Source: UBA1181 sp045226255 (GTDB lineage: Bacteria; Bacteroidota; Bacteroidia; Bacteroidales; Paludibacteraceae). From it: a stretch of 64,000 nt of DNA. Made by a program: the position numbers and the translations under genes. Positions 10,037 through 19,500 of the stretch are shown here, one piece after another. Positions within the stretch are counted from its first letter, which is position 1; each line of letters opens with the position of its first letter. The notes under the pieces are model-generated. The model worked only from the letters and a program-made list of their open reading frames with translations, was not told the origin of the DNA and searched no databases. The stretch is from assembly GCA_045226255.1 (NCBI GenBank), contig JBGVCG010000010.1, positions 1-64,000 on the forward strand. The letters are read 5' to 3'.

Positions 10037-10066
10037 TTGCTATTTGAAAGATAAATAGTATTTTTG
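10037..10066 (+). promoter_or_regulatory. amtB promoter, Bacteroidota type
   Basis: TTG (10037-10039), 19-base spacer, TATTTTTG (10059-10066), a full match to TAnnTTTG. The implied transcript starts near 10073 and has a leader of about 120 bases before the amtB ATG. No recognised riboswitch was seen in that leader. Confidence 0.65.
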
Positions 10067-10196
10067 CGTGTCATTATGATTGAAAACACAAAATATTAAC
10101 TACAATATGCAATGAATATCCGATTTTTAAGAGCAATTAGACACTAAAAATCGACAAGAAAAGATAATTTATGTACAATATTTAATATCAGTTATT

Positions 10197-11585
10197 ATGA
10201 AAACAAAAAAGAGATGGATTATCATGATGTCGTTCATGGCTATCATAGCGGCATTGGGTATCTTCATTCCTGAAGAACAGGGTCTATGGGAGTTTGTGGA
10301 GACGGATGAGTGCACATCGAGCAATGTGGCATGGATGATTACCGCCACGATTTTCGTGCTGATGATGACTCCGGGTCTCTCCTTTTTCTACGGCGGTATG
10401 GTGGGAAAGAAAAATGTCATCAGCACCATCCTGCAATCATTCATCGCCATGGGTATCATCAGCGTCCTGTGGGTGATTTTCGGGTTCTCCCTCGCTTTCG
10501 GAAACGATTTGGGCGGACTGGGTCTGATCGGAGACCCGATTCAATATTTCATGTTCCACAATGTGGGCGCCAAGCCTGAACCCTACCTGACCGCCACCAT
10601 ACCGTTGGCGTTGTATGCGATCTTCCAGATGAAATTCGCCATCATCACCCCTTCCCTTATCACGGGTTCTTTCGCGGAGCGTGTACGTTTCTCCGCTTAT
10701 ATGGTTTTCATGATGCTCTTCTGCATCTTCATCTACTGTCCGCTTGCCCATTGGACGTGGCATCCGGATGGTTTGTTGCATAAATGGCTGAACATACATG
10801 ACTTCGCGGGCGGTATCGTCGTGCACGCTTCCAGTGGTGTGGCGGCACTCGTCGGCGCGCTCTTCCTGGGCCGCAGAACGAACGTGCGGTCGGAGAACCA
10901 CATCCCGGCCAACGTGCCTTTCGTCTTGTTGGGTGCGGCTTTGCTGTGGCTGGGCTGGTTCGGCTTCAACGGTGGTTCTAGCTTAGCGGCGGACGGCATC
11001 GCCATCAAGGCGTTCCTCAACACGAACACAGCTGGTGCGACGGCCATGATGAGCTGGATCTTCATCGATTGCCTGCGTGGCAGGAAGCCTTCCGGCATGG
11101 GTGCGGCGGTCGGTGCAGTGGTCGGTCTGGTGGCCATCACGCCTTGTGCGGACGTGGTGACGACGAGCCAAAGCTTCATCATCGCATTGCTCACAACGCT
11201 CGTCTGCAACACTGCAGTGCACTGGAGAGAGAAATCAAGCATCGACGATGCGCTCGACGTGTTCCCTACCCACGGAATGGGCGGTATCTTCGCCACCATC
11301 CTCACGGGTGTCTTCTCCTACACGGGTCTGATCCACGGCAACTGGACGGAGTTCCTCAACAGTGTCTTGGGCGTCGTCATTGTCGTCGCCTACACGTTCA
11401 TCGTCAGCTTCGCACTCTATTGGGTCACTAATAAGATGATTCCGATGCGTGTCAGCGTCAAGTCTGAGCGCATGGGTCTGGATGTCAGCCAACACGACGA
11501 GTCCTACGCTTTCAGCGATAGCGCGGAAAGGGAAATAGCGGAGTACTTCGAGAACTACTCGGAGAAGGACCAGAGGGACATTTAG
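10197..11585 (+). CDS. amtB: Ammonium transporter (Amt/Rh family)
   Basis: Inner-membrane ammonium channel, 462 aa with about eleven hydrophobic segments. The family signature FAGGIVVHASSG carries the first pore His and FPTHGMGG the second, so the twin-His pore is intact. The cytoplasmic tail contains GLDVSQHDESYAF, the conserved region that contacts PII proteins in other bacteria. No glnK/PII gene adjoins it, which is unusual. Divergent from the glutamine-using purF-like/pyrG/carAB operon, suggesting nitrogen-linked expression (inference). Confidence 0.96.
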   Translation: MKTKKRWIIMMSFMAIIAALGIFIPEEQGLWEFVETDECTSSNVAWMITATIFVLMMTPGLSFFYGGMVGKKNVISTILQSFIAMGIISVLWVIFGFSLAFGNDLGGLGLIGDPIQYFMFHNVGAKPEPYLTATIPLALYAIFQMKFAIITPSLITGSFAERVRFSAYMVFMMLFCIFIYCPLAHWTWHPDGLLHKWLNIHDFAGGIVVHASSGVAALVGALFLGRRTNVRSENHIPANVPFVLLGAALLWLGWFGFNGGSSLAADGIAIKAFLNTNTAGATAMMSWIFIDCLRGRKPSGMGAAVGAVVGLVAITPCADVVTTSQSFIIALLTTLVCNTAVHWREKSSIDDALDVFPTHGMGGIFATILTGVFSYTGLIHGNWTEFLNSVLGVVIVVAYTFIVSFALYWVTNKMIPMRVSVKSERMGLDVSQHDESYAFSDSAEREIAEYFENYSEKDQRDI

Positions 11586-11663
11586 GGAGTTAAGAGTTAA
11601 GAAACGTCAGTTCGACGTAGTCAATTAAGAGTTCTTTTGTAATATATTTTATAGTTAAGGAGG

Positions 11664-11706
11664 GCGCCGTAGGGATGTTTTGAGATGTCTCTACGGCGCA
11701 TTTTTT
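11664..11706 (+). terminator. amtB terminator
   Basis: Stem of 12 pairs with one wobble, GCGCCGTAGGGA (11664-11675) with TCTCTACGGCGC (11688-11699), followed by T6 (11701-11706). Confidence 0.75.
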
Positions 11707-11855
11707 CTGAAAGTCTCCGATATTATTCTTTAAGGTTTTTCTAACAAATTTAAGACATATTTTGGCAATAACAAATTCGTGAGCGCCATAAGCGGGCAAA
11801 AAGAAACAGCGAAGCAAGCGCCCCGCTGTTTCCCGCAACAATTAATTCTATCACA

Positions 11856-14432
11856 TCATTCAAGAACCACCTTGAATATCAATTCATTGAGTTTAACAAT
11901 ATAAATCGACCGGTGGGTCATGGCGATCTTCGTTTCACCCTTTTCCGCCACTCCTTGCGCCACGACAGCTCCTGTCACATCATAAACACGATATGGCACA
12001 GATTCAGGCACCGCCACAAAGATGCTCTTGTCGGATGACCATACCCGTACCTTCTCGTTTCTTTGCGACGCGACATCCGTTGACTGCTTATACACCGCAT
12101 TCACCGTGAGGTCTGTAGCTGGCATTATTTCCGGAAGGGCTTCCCATTTCTCGAACACATAACCATCTTTGGCAGGAGCATCCGCAGGCATGATGGTGTC
12201 ACCAAAGGCTACAGTATCCACCAAGATCACAGATTCGTCCACCATATAGGTAAGGACGTAGGTGTTGACTTTGAACTTAGCGATTAGCGTCAGGTCGGAA
12301 GTGATTGTGGCAGGGAGACGACCACCTCCTGCCCAACTTAAGAAGGTATAGCCCTCCTTGACAGGTTCTTCAACCTTACTGGTATACAGGATATACTTTA
12401 CCCCATAAGTTGCAGTGTCCACATGGAAGGTATCACCATCCACGATGTAGGTGAGGAGATATTTATTATATCCTTTTACCGTGACATTCGAATCAGGCAT
12501 TGTCGCCGGCAAATCACTCCATCCGGAGAAAGGAATTCCCATCCTATCCGGCACTTCGGCAGGTGTGATATTGCCTCCGGCAGCAATAGAATCCACCTGA
12601 TACACCTTATCATCCAACATGTACGTAAGGGCGAATTTGGACTCCTTAATCACATCGGCAAAGTAGCCAGGGCGTCCCTCTCCACCATCTATGCGAGCAT
12701 AGGCTTCATTCACATAATCAGCATTATAGGTGGTACCCATCACTCCCACAAGTGAAACACATCCTCTGAACATATCCTTCCCTTCATCCTCACTCTGCAA
12801 TGATTCAGTACTCCAATTTTCGCCTACCGCAATAGTGACCAGAGCGGAGTCAAGGAGGAACATTTCAAACATACTCTTCGCCTTCCGGGTGTCGAGCGAC
12901 AACAGGTCTAAGGACGTCAATTTGTAACATTGTGCAAACATTCCGGACATATGCGTCACATTCGGAGTGTTTATCCCCCTTAAATCCAAGGAGACAAGGG
13001 AGCGGCAATTGGAGAACATACTATTCATATTCGTCACACTCCGCATATCAAACCCACTTATATCCAGCGTTTTAAGTTTAAAGCAGCCGGCGAACATATA
13101 TTGCATGTCTTCCACATTACGCGTGTCGAAGTTTCTCACATCCAACGTTTCGAGCTCTCTCAAGCCGTTAAACAGCTGCCTCATGTTTGTCACCTTACTC
13201 GTATTGAAATGACTCACATCCAACGACTGAAGCGAGTTGCACTGATAAAACATGCGGCTCATGTCGGTCACCGAATCCGTCCTCAGGTTTTCTATTCCTT
13301 CGATGGTGGTGATTCCCGAAAAATCTTCAAACCAACGGGACAATGAGGTTGGCATATATTTCTGAAATGACGATTCGAGCACTATTTTTTTCATGTTAAA
13401 CCTTTTCTCGCCATCAATCGTGTCACTGTCCGAAATCCAGCAATTCCTGTTTGTAACACTATTGTTGACAAACCTATACGCAGGCTGGGAACCTACATAT
13501 CCATACCGCAAAGTGAAAACGGAGTCCTTCGTATCCAATATGGCATAAGGTTCATACTCAACATCATCAACGGATGTGAGGTAGCCAGGATTGTCCACTC
13601 CTCCATCAATACGCGCATATTCATCACCCACCTTCTCTTTATCGTACGTGGTTCCTTTTCCGCCGACCAAATGTTTGCAATTTAGGAAAAACACATTGGA
13701 CACATCACCCAACCTACCGTTAGAACCCGCATGAGCATCGTTCCAACTATCATTAGCGATGATGGCCAATAAGGAGGTGTCCTGCATGAACATACCCATA
13801 GCGCTTGACACATTGTCCATGGAAAAACTACTGAGGTCCAATATCTCTATACTGGGCATATTCCCGAACATCTGAGTCATGTCAGAGACCCTTTCCGTGT
13901 TAAAACTGCTGACATTTAACAACTTAAGACTTTTGCAGTAAGAGAACATCCCATACATCGATAGAACATTCTCTGTATTGAAATGCCCAAGATCCAATGA
14001 GGTAAGGTTCTCACATCCGGCAAACACGCCAGCCATAGTACGAACACTATCAGTCACCAAATTTTCTATTCCGTCGATGGCTGTCATTTTCGTGAACCCA
14101 TTAAACCAAGTGTTTATACTATTCGGACGATAATCCTTGAACGACGGATCGAGTGTCACCTTCAGGACATTGTCAGCGTTCAATTCACCGGCTGTCTTGG
14201 AGTTCCAGGTATTAGTGGTTTGGTAACCGCCTGAGTTTGTCACGATAGTGTACATGTCGTCCGTAGGAGACTCCCCGTACATCAACGTGAAAGATTTATC
14301 ACTTTCGTTGAAAACTCCATAAGGAACCTTCGTCCCCGCACTGGCTATCAGAGGACATACCAATAAAAGGAGAAGTAACGGCAATCTTAGCCATCTTCCT
14401 CGGCGCTTTGTAAAAATTTTAACCATAAGCAT
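11856..14432 (-). CDS. BspA-type surface protein with InlB-like repeats and T9SS type A end
   Basis: 858 aa. A signal peptide is visible (RWLRLPLLLLLLVCPLIASAG). Two BspA/DUF285 regions follow (about residues 40-290 and 310-600), each made of leucine-rich units of the form SLDLSxFNTxxVTNMxxMFxxC. Next come three Listeria-Bacteroides (InlB_B/Flg_new) repeats of about 65 residues (about 605-800), each with YxVDGxxxxVDTxxxG and GYxFxxW-type segments. The final 60 residues (YRVYDVTGAVV...IYIVKLN) look like a T9SS type A sorting domain. BspA relatives bind host or matrix proteins, or act in adhesion, in other Bacteroidales; no ligand can be read here. A second ATG at 14426 is an equally possible start. 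Confidence 0.82.
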   Translation of the reverse strand: MLMVKIFTKRRGRWLRLPLLLLLLVCPLIASAGTKVPYGVFNESDKSFTLMYGESPTDDMYTIVTNSGGYQTTNTWNSKTAGELNADNVLKVTLDPSFKDYRPNSINTWFNGFTKMTAIDGIENLVTDSVRTMAGVFAGCENLTSLDLGHFNTENVLSMYGMFSYCKSLKLLNVSSFNTERVSDMTQMFGNMPSIEILDLSSFSMDNVSSAMGMFMQDTSLLAIIANDSWNDAHAGSNGRLGDVSNVFFLNCKHLVGGKGTTYDKEKVGDEYARIDGGVDNPGYLTSVDDVEYEPYAILDTKDSVFTLRYGYVGSQPAYRFVNNSVTNRNCWISDSDTIDGEKRFNMKKIVLESSFQKYMPTSLSRWFEDFSGITTIEGIENLRTDSVTDMSRMFYQCNSLQSLDVSHFNTSKVTNMRQLFNGLRELETLDVRNFDTRNVEDMQYMFAGCFKLKTLDISGFDMRSVTNMNSMFSNCRSLVSLDLRGINTPNVTHMSGMFAQCYKLTSLDLLSLDTRKAKSMFEMFLLDSALVTIAVGENWSTESLQSEDEGKDMFRGCVSLVGVMGTTYNADYVNEAYARIDGGEGRPGYFADVIKESKFALTYMLDDKVYQVDSIAAGGNITPAEVPDRMGIPFSGWSDLPATMPDSNVTVKGYNKYLLTYIVDGDTFHVDTATYGVKYILYTSKVEEPVKEGYTFLSWAGGGRLPATITSDLTLIAKFKVNTYVLTYMVDESVILVDTVAFGDTIMPADAPAKDGYVFEKWEALPEIMPATDLTVNAVYKQSTDVASQRNEKVRVWSSDKSIFVAVPESVPYRVYDVTGAVVAQGVAEKGETKIAMTHRSIYIVKLNELIFKVVLE

Positions 14433-14877
14433 CTTATTTTAAACAACCTAACTTTTCAATAAGGATTCTATTTCCTGACAACCTCGCATAAGAAATCTGT
14501 CCATGGAAACAAAAACATTACACAACCATTACAACCAACATATCGTTACACATTCTGTTTGTATGGAGTAATCATAAAATTCCACAAGGAACGGCTCTCT
14601 ATTTGTTTTTTGGCAAAAGATATATTTTGACAGTCAACAAAGAATGCTTTTTATAAAAATCAATCTTATCAAAGGTAATGGAATATATTTGAAAAGATAA
14701 TTGTTTTTGCGGCTAAGTTTTAGATTTACAATACACTTCTTAACACTTATCAATACGACAACATTGACGTCGGGGGAACTATCAATCAAATGTTCAGACC
14801 CCCATTTGCCACATATAAAGTTTTTTTGCTAATTTCGCGCATCAAAAATAGAGTTTCCGAACATATTTTTACGTCAT
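14433..14877. other. AT-rich divergent intergenic region
   Basis: 445 bases between the BspA-type gene and the amidohydrolase. It holds the probable amidohydrolase promoter and, on the minus strand near 14614-14622, a weak TATCTTTTG that could serve the BspA gene. No coding region or RNA gene was recognised. Confidence 0.4.
14805..14837 (+). promoter_or_regulatory. Probable amidohydrolase promoter
   Basis: TTTG (14805-14808), 21-base spacer, TAATTTCG (14830-14837), one mismatch from TAnnTTTG. The start codon is about 35 bases past the expected transcript start. Confidence 0.45.
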
Positions 14878-15675
14878 ATGATAATAGATTTCCACGCACA
14901 CATATACCCCGCTAAGATTGCGGACAAGGCGAGTAATACGATAGGCGAGTTCTACCATATCCAGATGAAATACAACGGTAGCCCAGAGAATTTATTGGCA
15001 AGCGGACGACGCATCGGCGTCAACTACTACATCGTACACTCCACAGCGACAGCGCCCCACCAAGTGGAATCTATCAACAACTACATCATCGGAGAGGTAT
15101 CCGAACACCCTGAGTTCATCGGTTTCGGCACTATCCACCCTGAGTACGAGAACTACGAGAACGAGCTCATTCGCATCTACTCCGCAGGACTGAAGGGCAT
15201 CAAACTACACCCGGACTTCCAGAAGTTCCCGATCGACGAGCGTGAGATGGACGACATCTATGAAGTCATCGCCGGACTGGGTATGCCGGTACTTGTGCAT
15301 GCGGGCGACTTCAGATACGACTACTCTGGACCGAAGCGCATCGCCCACGTGCTGGAGAAGCACCCTACACTGAAGGTGGTGGCGGCCCATTTCGGAGGAT
15401 ACACCCAATGGGACGAGTCTGAGAAGTATCTCGTAGGGAAAAACGTATGGTTCGACACCTCCAGCTCACTGTGGAAATTAGAGCCTGCCTATGCGGAGAA
15501 GCTCATCCACGACCACGGCGTCGAGAAGATGTTGTTCGGTGTGGATTACCCGATGTGGGACCACAAAGAAGAGCTGGAACGCTTCAACAGACTCAACCTG
15601 ACCCAAGAGGAAAAGGATGCGATCCTATACAAAAACGCATTGAAGCTTTTGGGAATGGAGAACAACGAAAAGTAA
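14878..15675 (+). CDS. Amidohydrolase-2 family metal-dependent hydrolase
   Basis: 265-aa TIM-barrel hydrolase. It starts MIIDFHAHIY, with metal ligands His6 and His8. GIKLHPD and PVLVHAGD supply further His ligands, VAAHFGG another, and LFGVDYPMWD the catalytic Asp near the end. The family includes decarboxylases and lactone or amide hydrolases acting on small molecules; the substrate cannot be told from sequence. No signal peptide, so cytoplasmic. Convergent with ung and apparently monocistronic. Confidence 0.85.
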   Translation: MIIDFHAHIYPAKIADKASNTIGEFYHIQMKYNGSPENLLASGRRIGVNYYIVHSTATAPHQVESINNYIIGEVSEHPEFIGFGTIHPEYENYENELIRIYSAGLKGIKLHPDFQKFPIDEREMDDIYEVIAGLGMPVLVHAGDFRYDYSGPKRIAHVLEKHPTLKVVAAHFGGYTQWDESEKYLVGKNVWFDTSSSLWKLEPAYAEKLIHDHGVEKMLFGVDYPMWDHKEELERFNRLNLTQEEKDAILYKNALKLLGMENNEK

Positions 15676-15726
15676 AGAACGGAGGAATAGGTCGCTCACG
15701 GAGAAACACTTTCACAATCCACCTCC

Positions 15727-15783
15727 GTGCACTCCGTGTCTCCGTAAGGAGAAAAAGTGCACTCCATATCTCCGGGAGAAAAA
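15727..15783. repeat. Tandem pair of 30- and 27-base GGAG hairpin repeats
   Basis: Copy 1 (15727-15756) and copy 2 (15757-15783) abut. Both begin GTGCACTCC and end in GGAGAAAAA, and each contains a small inverted repeat (TCTCC with GGAGA). A partial third copy lies just upstream. They sit between the convergent amidohydrolase and ung genes. The hairpins are followed by A rather than T on the plus strand, so they are not standard terminators. Confidence 0.5.
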
Positions 15784-15791
15784 TCACACAA

Positions 15792-16454
15792 TCACCACTG
15801 TATAGGCGTCAATCCTTTCGACGTCAGGTATTGGTTCGCTTGGCTGAAATGTCCGCATCCGATGAATCCGCGATAGGCGGAGAGCGGTGACGGATGGACC
15901 GCCTTGAGCACGAGGTGCCTCTTCGTATCGATGACCGCCCCCTTGCGTTGCGCATAGGAGCCCCAAAGCATAAAGACCACGTTATTCTTCTTGTCGGAGA
16001 TCTCCTTGATCACACGGTCGGTGAACTCCTCCCACCCTTTGTTCTGATGCGAACCAGCCATCCCCTCACGCACGCTCAGCGTGGCATTGAGCAGGAAAAC
16101 GCCTTGATTCGCCCATCGGGTAAGATTGCCGGACTGCGGGAAAGGAATGTGGAGGTCCCGCTCGATCTCCTTGAAAATATTGACGAGAGAAGGAGGAAAC
16201 TGCACCCCGTCATTCACGGAGAAGCAGAGGCCGTGCGCCTGCCCATACCCATGGTAAGGGTCTTGTCCGATGATGACCACCTTCACCTTATCGAAAGGGC
16301 ATTGGTTGAATGCGTTGAAAATCAACGGAGCAGGCGGATAACACGTCGTGCTCTGATACTCTTTCCGCACGAAACTCGTCAGCAACGAGAAATAAGGCTT
16401 CTCGAACTCGTCAGCCAATACTTCCTTCCACGAAGGTTCAATCTTAACATCCAT
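15792..16454 (-). CDS. ung: Uracil-DNA glycosylase, family 1
   Basis: Removes uracil from DNA in base excision repair. GQDPYH (residues 63-68, catalytic Asp65) and HPSPLSAYRG (around residue 187) are the two diagnostic motifs of family 1. 220 aa is the expected length. The gene stands alone on the minus strand, convergent with the amidohydrolase, 87 bases from the 3' end of the next minus-strand gene. Confidence 0.97.
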   Translation of the reverse strand: MDVKIEPSWKEVLADEFEKPYFSLLTSFVRKEYQSTTCYPPAPLIFNAFNQCPFDKVKVVIIGQDPYHGYGQAHGLCFSVNDGVQFPPSLVNIFKEIERDLHIPFPQSGNLTRWANQGVFLLNATLSVREGMAGSHQNKGWEEFTDRVIKEISDKKNNVVFMLWGSYAQRKGAVIDTKRHLVLKAVHPSPLSAYRGFIGCGHFSQANQYLTSKGLTPIQW

Positions 16455-16541
16455 CTCTTTACAAATCCATTAAACTATATAACCAGAATCTTTTACTTAT
16501 CACGGCGCAATTCTTCCCGCCCTAGGAGAGATTCCTCCCGC

Positions 16542-19500
16542 CTACCATCGAATCAGCGTGAAATGACCAACATACACCCTGTCGATTTCGTGGACATCAA
16601 TCATATACCAGTAATCGGTCGAAGGCATAGCATATCCATTGTAGGTTCCATCCCACCCTGTCGCATCGTTGTAATCGTTGATTTCAAAGATTTTCTTTCC
16701 ATATCGGTCAAAAATCGACACCACTGCCTGAGGGTATAACTCGATGTTCTCCACATGCCAACGATTATCCTGACCTCCACCCCTGACGAGGATCTCCGAA
16801 GGTATGATTTCAACGAAACTGAACGTGTCCGTCTTCTCCTCGCTATCCTTGAATTTCACAACAATCGCAATATCCTCGCAGGAATTGCTTGAACGCACAA
16901 ATTGATGGTATTCTCCCTCATCAACGTATGTCTCCCCTCCGAAGACAGCGGACTCCCCTTCTCGAATGACAAACTTCTTGGTGGTGTGACGAAGCGGTAA
17001 TCTACTGAGGAAAAGGGTCACAATACTGTCGCAGCCATAAGTTGGCAGGAAAGAAAGCGTATGGGTCGTTGTCCCTTCCTCCGGAGATGGAATGTCGAAC
17101 CCATTGTCATCGTAGGAATCACCCTCACAGATGGTGTCGTTTATTGTCATCGTATAGGACGGCAACTCTTCCAGTATCAACGTAACGACACTATCACAAC
17201 CGTAGACGCTCGTCTGCTCATTTCTGTATGTGCCGCCCGCACTTACATTAAACCCATACTGACTGTATGTTTCTCCCGCACAGAACTCATCCCTGATGGT
17301 GTCGTTGTAGGTCGGAAGCACGTCCAGCACAAGCGTCACAAGGCTATCCGCACCCGAAACATTCCTCAGCTGCTGCGTATATGTGCCCGCTGTATTTTCA
17401 TCAAAACCATTCGCCTGATAGGAGGCGCCGGAGCAGATAGTGGCGCGGATAGTGTCGGACGAACCGTTCAGCACGCTAAGGTTCAGCGTGACGATACTAT
17501 CACAGCCCGAAACCGTCTGCAGACGAGTGGTATAGAGGCCTTCCGTATCATATGTGTTGCCTGCGAAGGTGTAGGAAGAGCCCTGGATGATGGTCTGCGA
17601 AACAGTGTCGTTGTAGGTCGGAAGCACGTCCAACACGAGCGTCACAAGGCTATCCGCACCCGAAACATTCCTCAACTGTTGCGTATATGTGCCCGATGTA
17701 TTTTCATCAAAACCATTCGCCTGATAGGAGGCGCCAGAACAGATAGTGGCGCGGATAGTGTCGGACGAACCGTTTATCACGCTAAGGTTCAGCGTGACGA
17801 TACTATCACAACCCGAAACCGTCTGCAGGCGGGTGGTATAGAAGCCCTCCGTGTCATACGTGTTGCCTGCGAAGGTGTAGGAATCTCCTTGGATGATGGT
17901 CTGCGAAACTGTGTCGTTGTAGGTCGGGAGCACGTCCAACACGAGCGTCACAAGGCTATCCGCACCCGATACATTCCTCAGATGTTGCGTATACGTGCCC
18001 GCTGTGTTTTCATCAAAACCATTCTCCTGGTAGGAGGCGCCGGAACAAATAGTGGCACGGATCGTGTCGGACGAACCACTGATCACGGTAAGGTTCAACG
18101 TGACAATACTATCACAACCCCCAACCGTCTGCAGGCGGGTGGTATAGAGGCCTTCCGTGTCATATGTGCTGCCTGCGAAGGTGTAGGAATCTCCTTGGAT
18201 GATGGTCTGCGAAATAGTGTCGTTGTAGGTCGGAAGCACTTCCAACACAAGTGTCACAAGGCTATCCGCACCCGAAACATTCCTCAACTGTTGCGTATAC
18301 GTGCCCGCTGTATTTTCATCAAAACCATACGCCTGATAGGAGGCGCCGGAGCAGATGGAGGCGCGGATCGTGTCGGACGAACCACTGATCACGGTTAGGT
18401 TCAGCGTGACGATACTATCACAACCCGAAACCGTCTGCAAACGAGTGGTATAGAGTCCTTCCGTATTATACGTGCTGCCTGCGAAGACGTAGGAATCTCC
18501 TTGGATAATTGTATGTGCAATGGTGTCGTTATAGGTCGGAAGCACGTCCAGCACAAGCGTCACAAGGCTATCGCCTCCCCAAACATTCCTTAGCTGTTGC
18601 GTGAAAGTGCCAGCAGAGTTCTCATCAAATCCATACATTTGGTAGGATGAGCCTGGGCAGATGGAAGCACGGATAGTATCGCTTGTGTTTTGGTACACGT
18701 AAAGGTTCAAAGAGACAATACTATCACACCCCTCCACCCCTTGCAACTTTAGGGTATCCACATTTTCGCCAAGCACAGGGGTTGGAATATTGAAACCGTT
18801 TTTCACATAAGCGTTTCCCAAAAGCATCGTATCGAGCAGCTCGATTGAGGTGTCCTTACAAGACACACACGTTTTAAGGCTAACCTGAGCGAAATCTGAG
18901 GCCGAGTTGCACTTGCTGATTCGTTGGGAGGCACCGTTTCCGCTCACCCAAACCCGATAGAACCCCACGTCGCTCGTACTAACATTGCGCAATGTCAGAT
19001 CCTTCCCTTCCCCCACTTCCGCCCAGTCTGACGGCTCATAGGAAATGGTATCGCACTTATACCATGTGAAGATGACGGGTTCCGCATATGTGCCATCATT
19101 CTCAAAATCAGCAGTCAAGGTGACATCCGATCCAGCGCACAAACTATCTGGGGAATTCACGGTGATTGGTGGATTGCACAGACGCACCTCAATGTCATCA
19201 AGGCAGAAGTCGTTTCCACTATTGGTGCTACTGTTATTAACGATTTTATAAACGACGGAACTCTGCCCACTAGGGACAACATAACTCATTCCGAATTGTT
19301 CCCAGAAACCCTTACAGTTTTCCACTTCGATATCAGAGCTGGCTAATACATTGCCGTCAAGGTCTTCCACAATCAGCTTGAGGAAAGCATTGGCCCATCC
19401 GCCTATCTTGTTGGAACTCATCGCCCACATGGACATGTAAAGCTCTGAATTTTCACAAAGCCCGGTTATCTCAGTTTGATAGAATATACCGCTTTTGGAG

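Noticed and set aside
11590..11841. 83-codon minus-strand frame between amtB and the BspA gene
   Set aside because: It spans the amtB terminator hairpin and has no protein-like signature.
17313..18690. CRISPR-like periodicity
   Set aside because: The 306-base units are coding, in frame and contiguous without spacers; it is a protein repeat.
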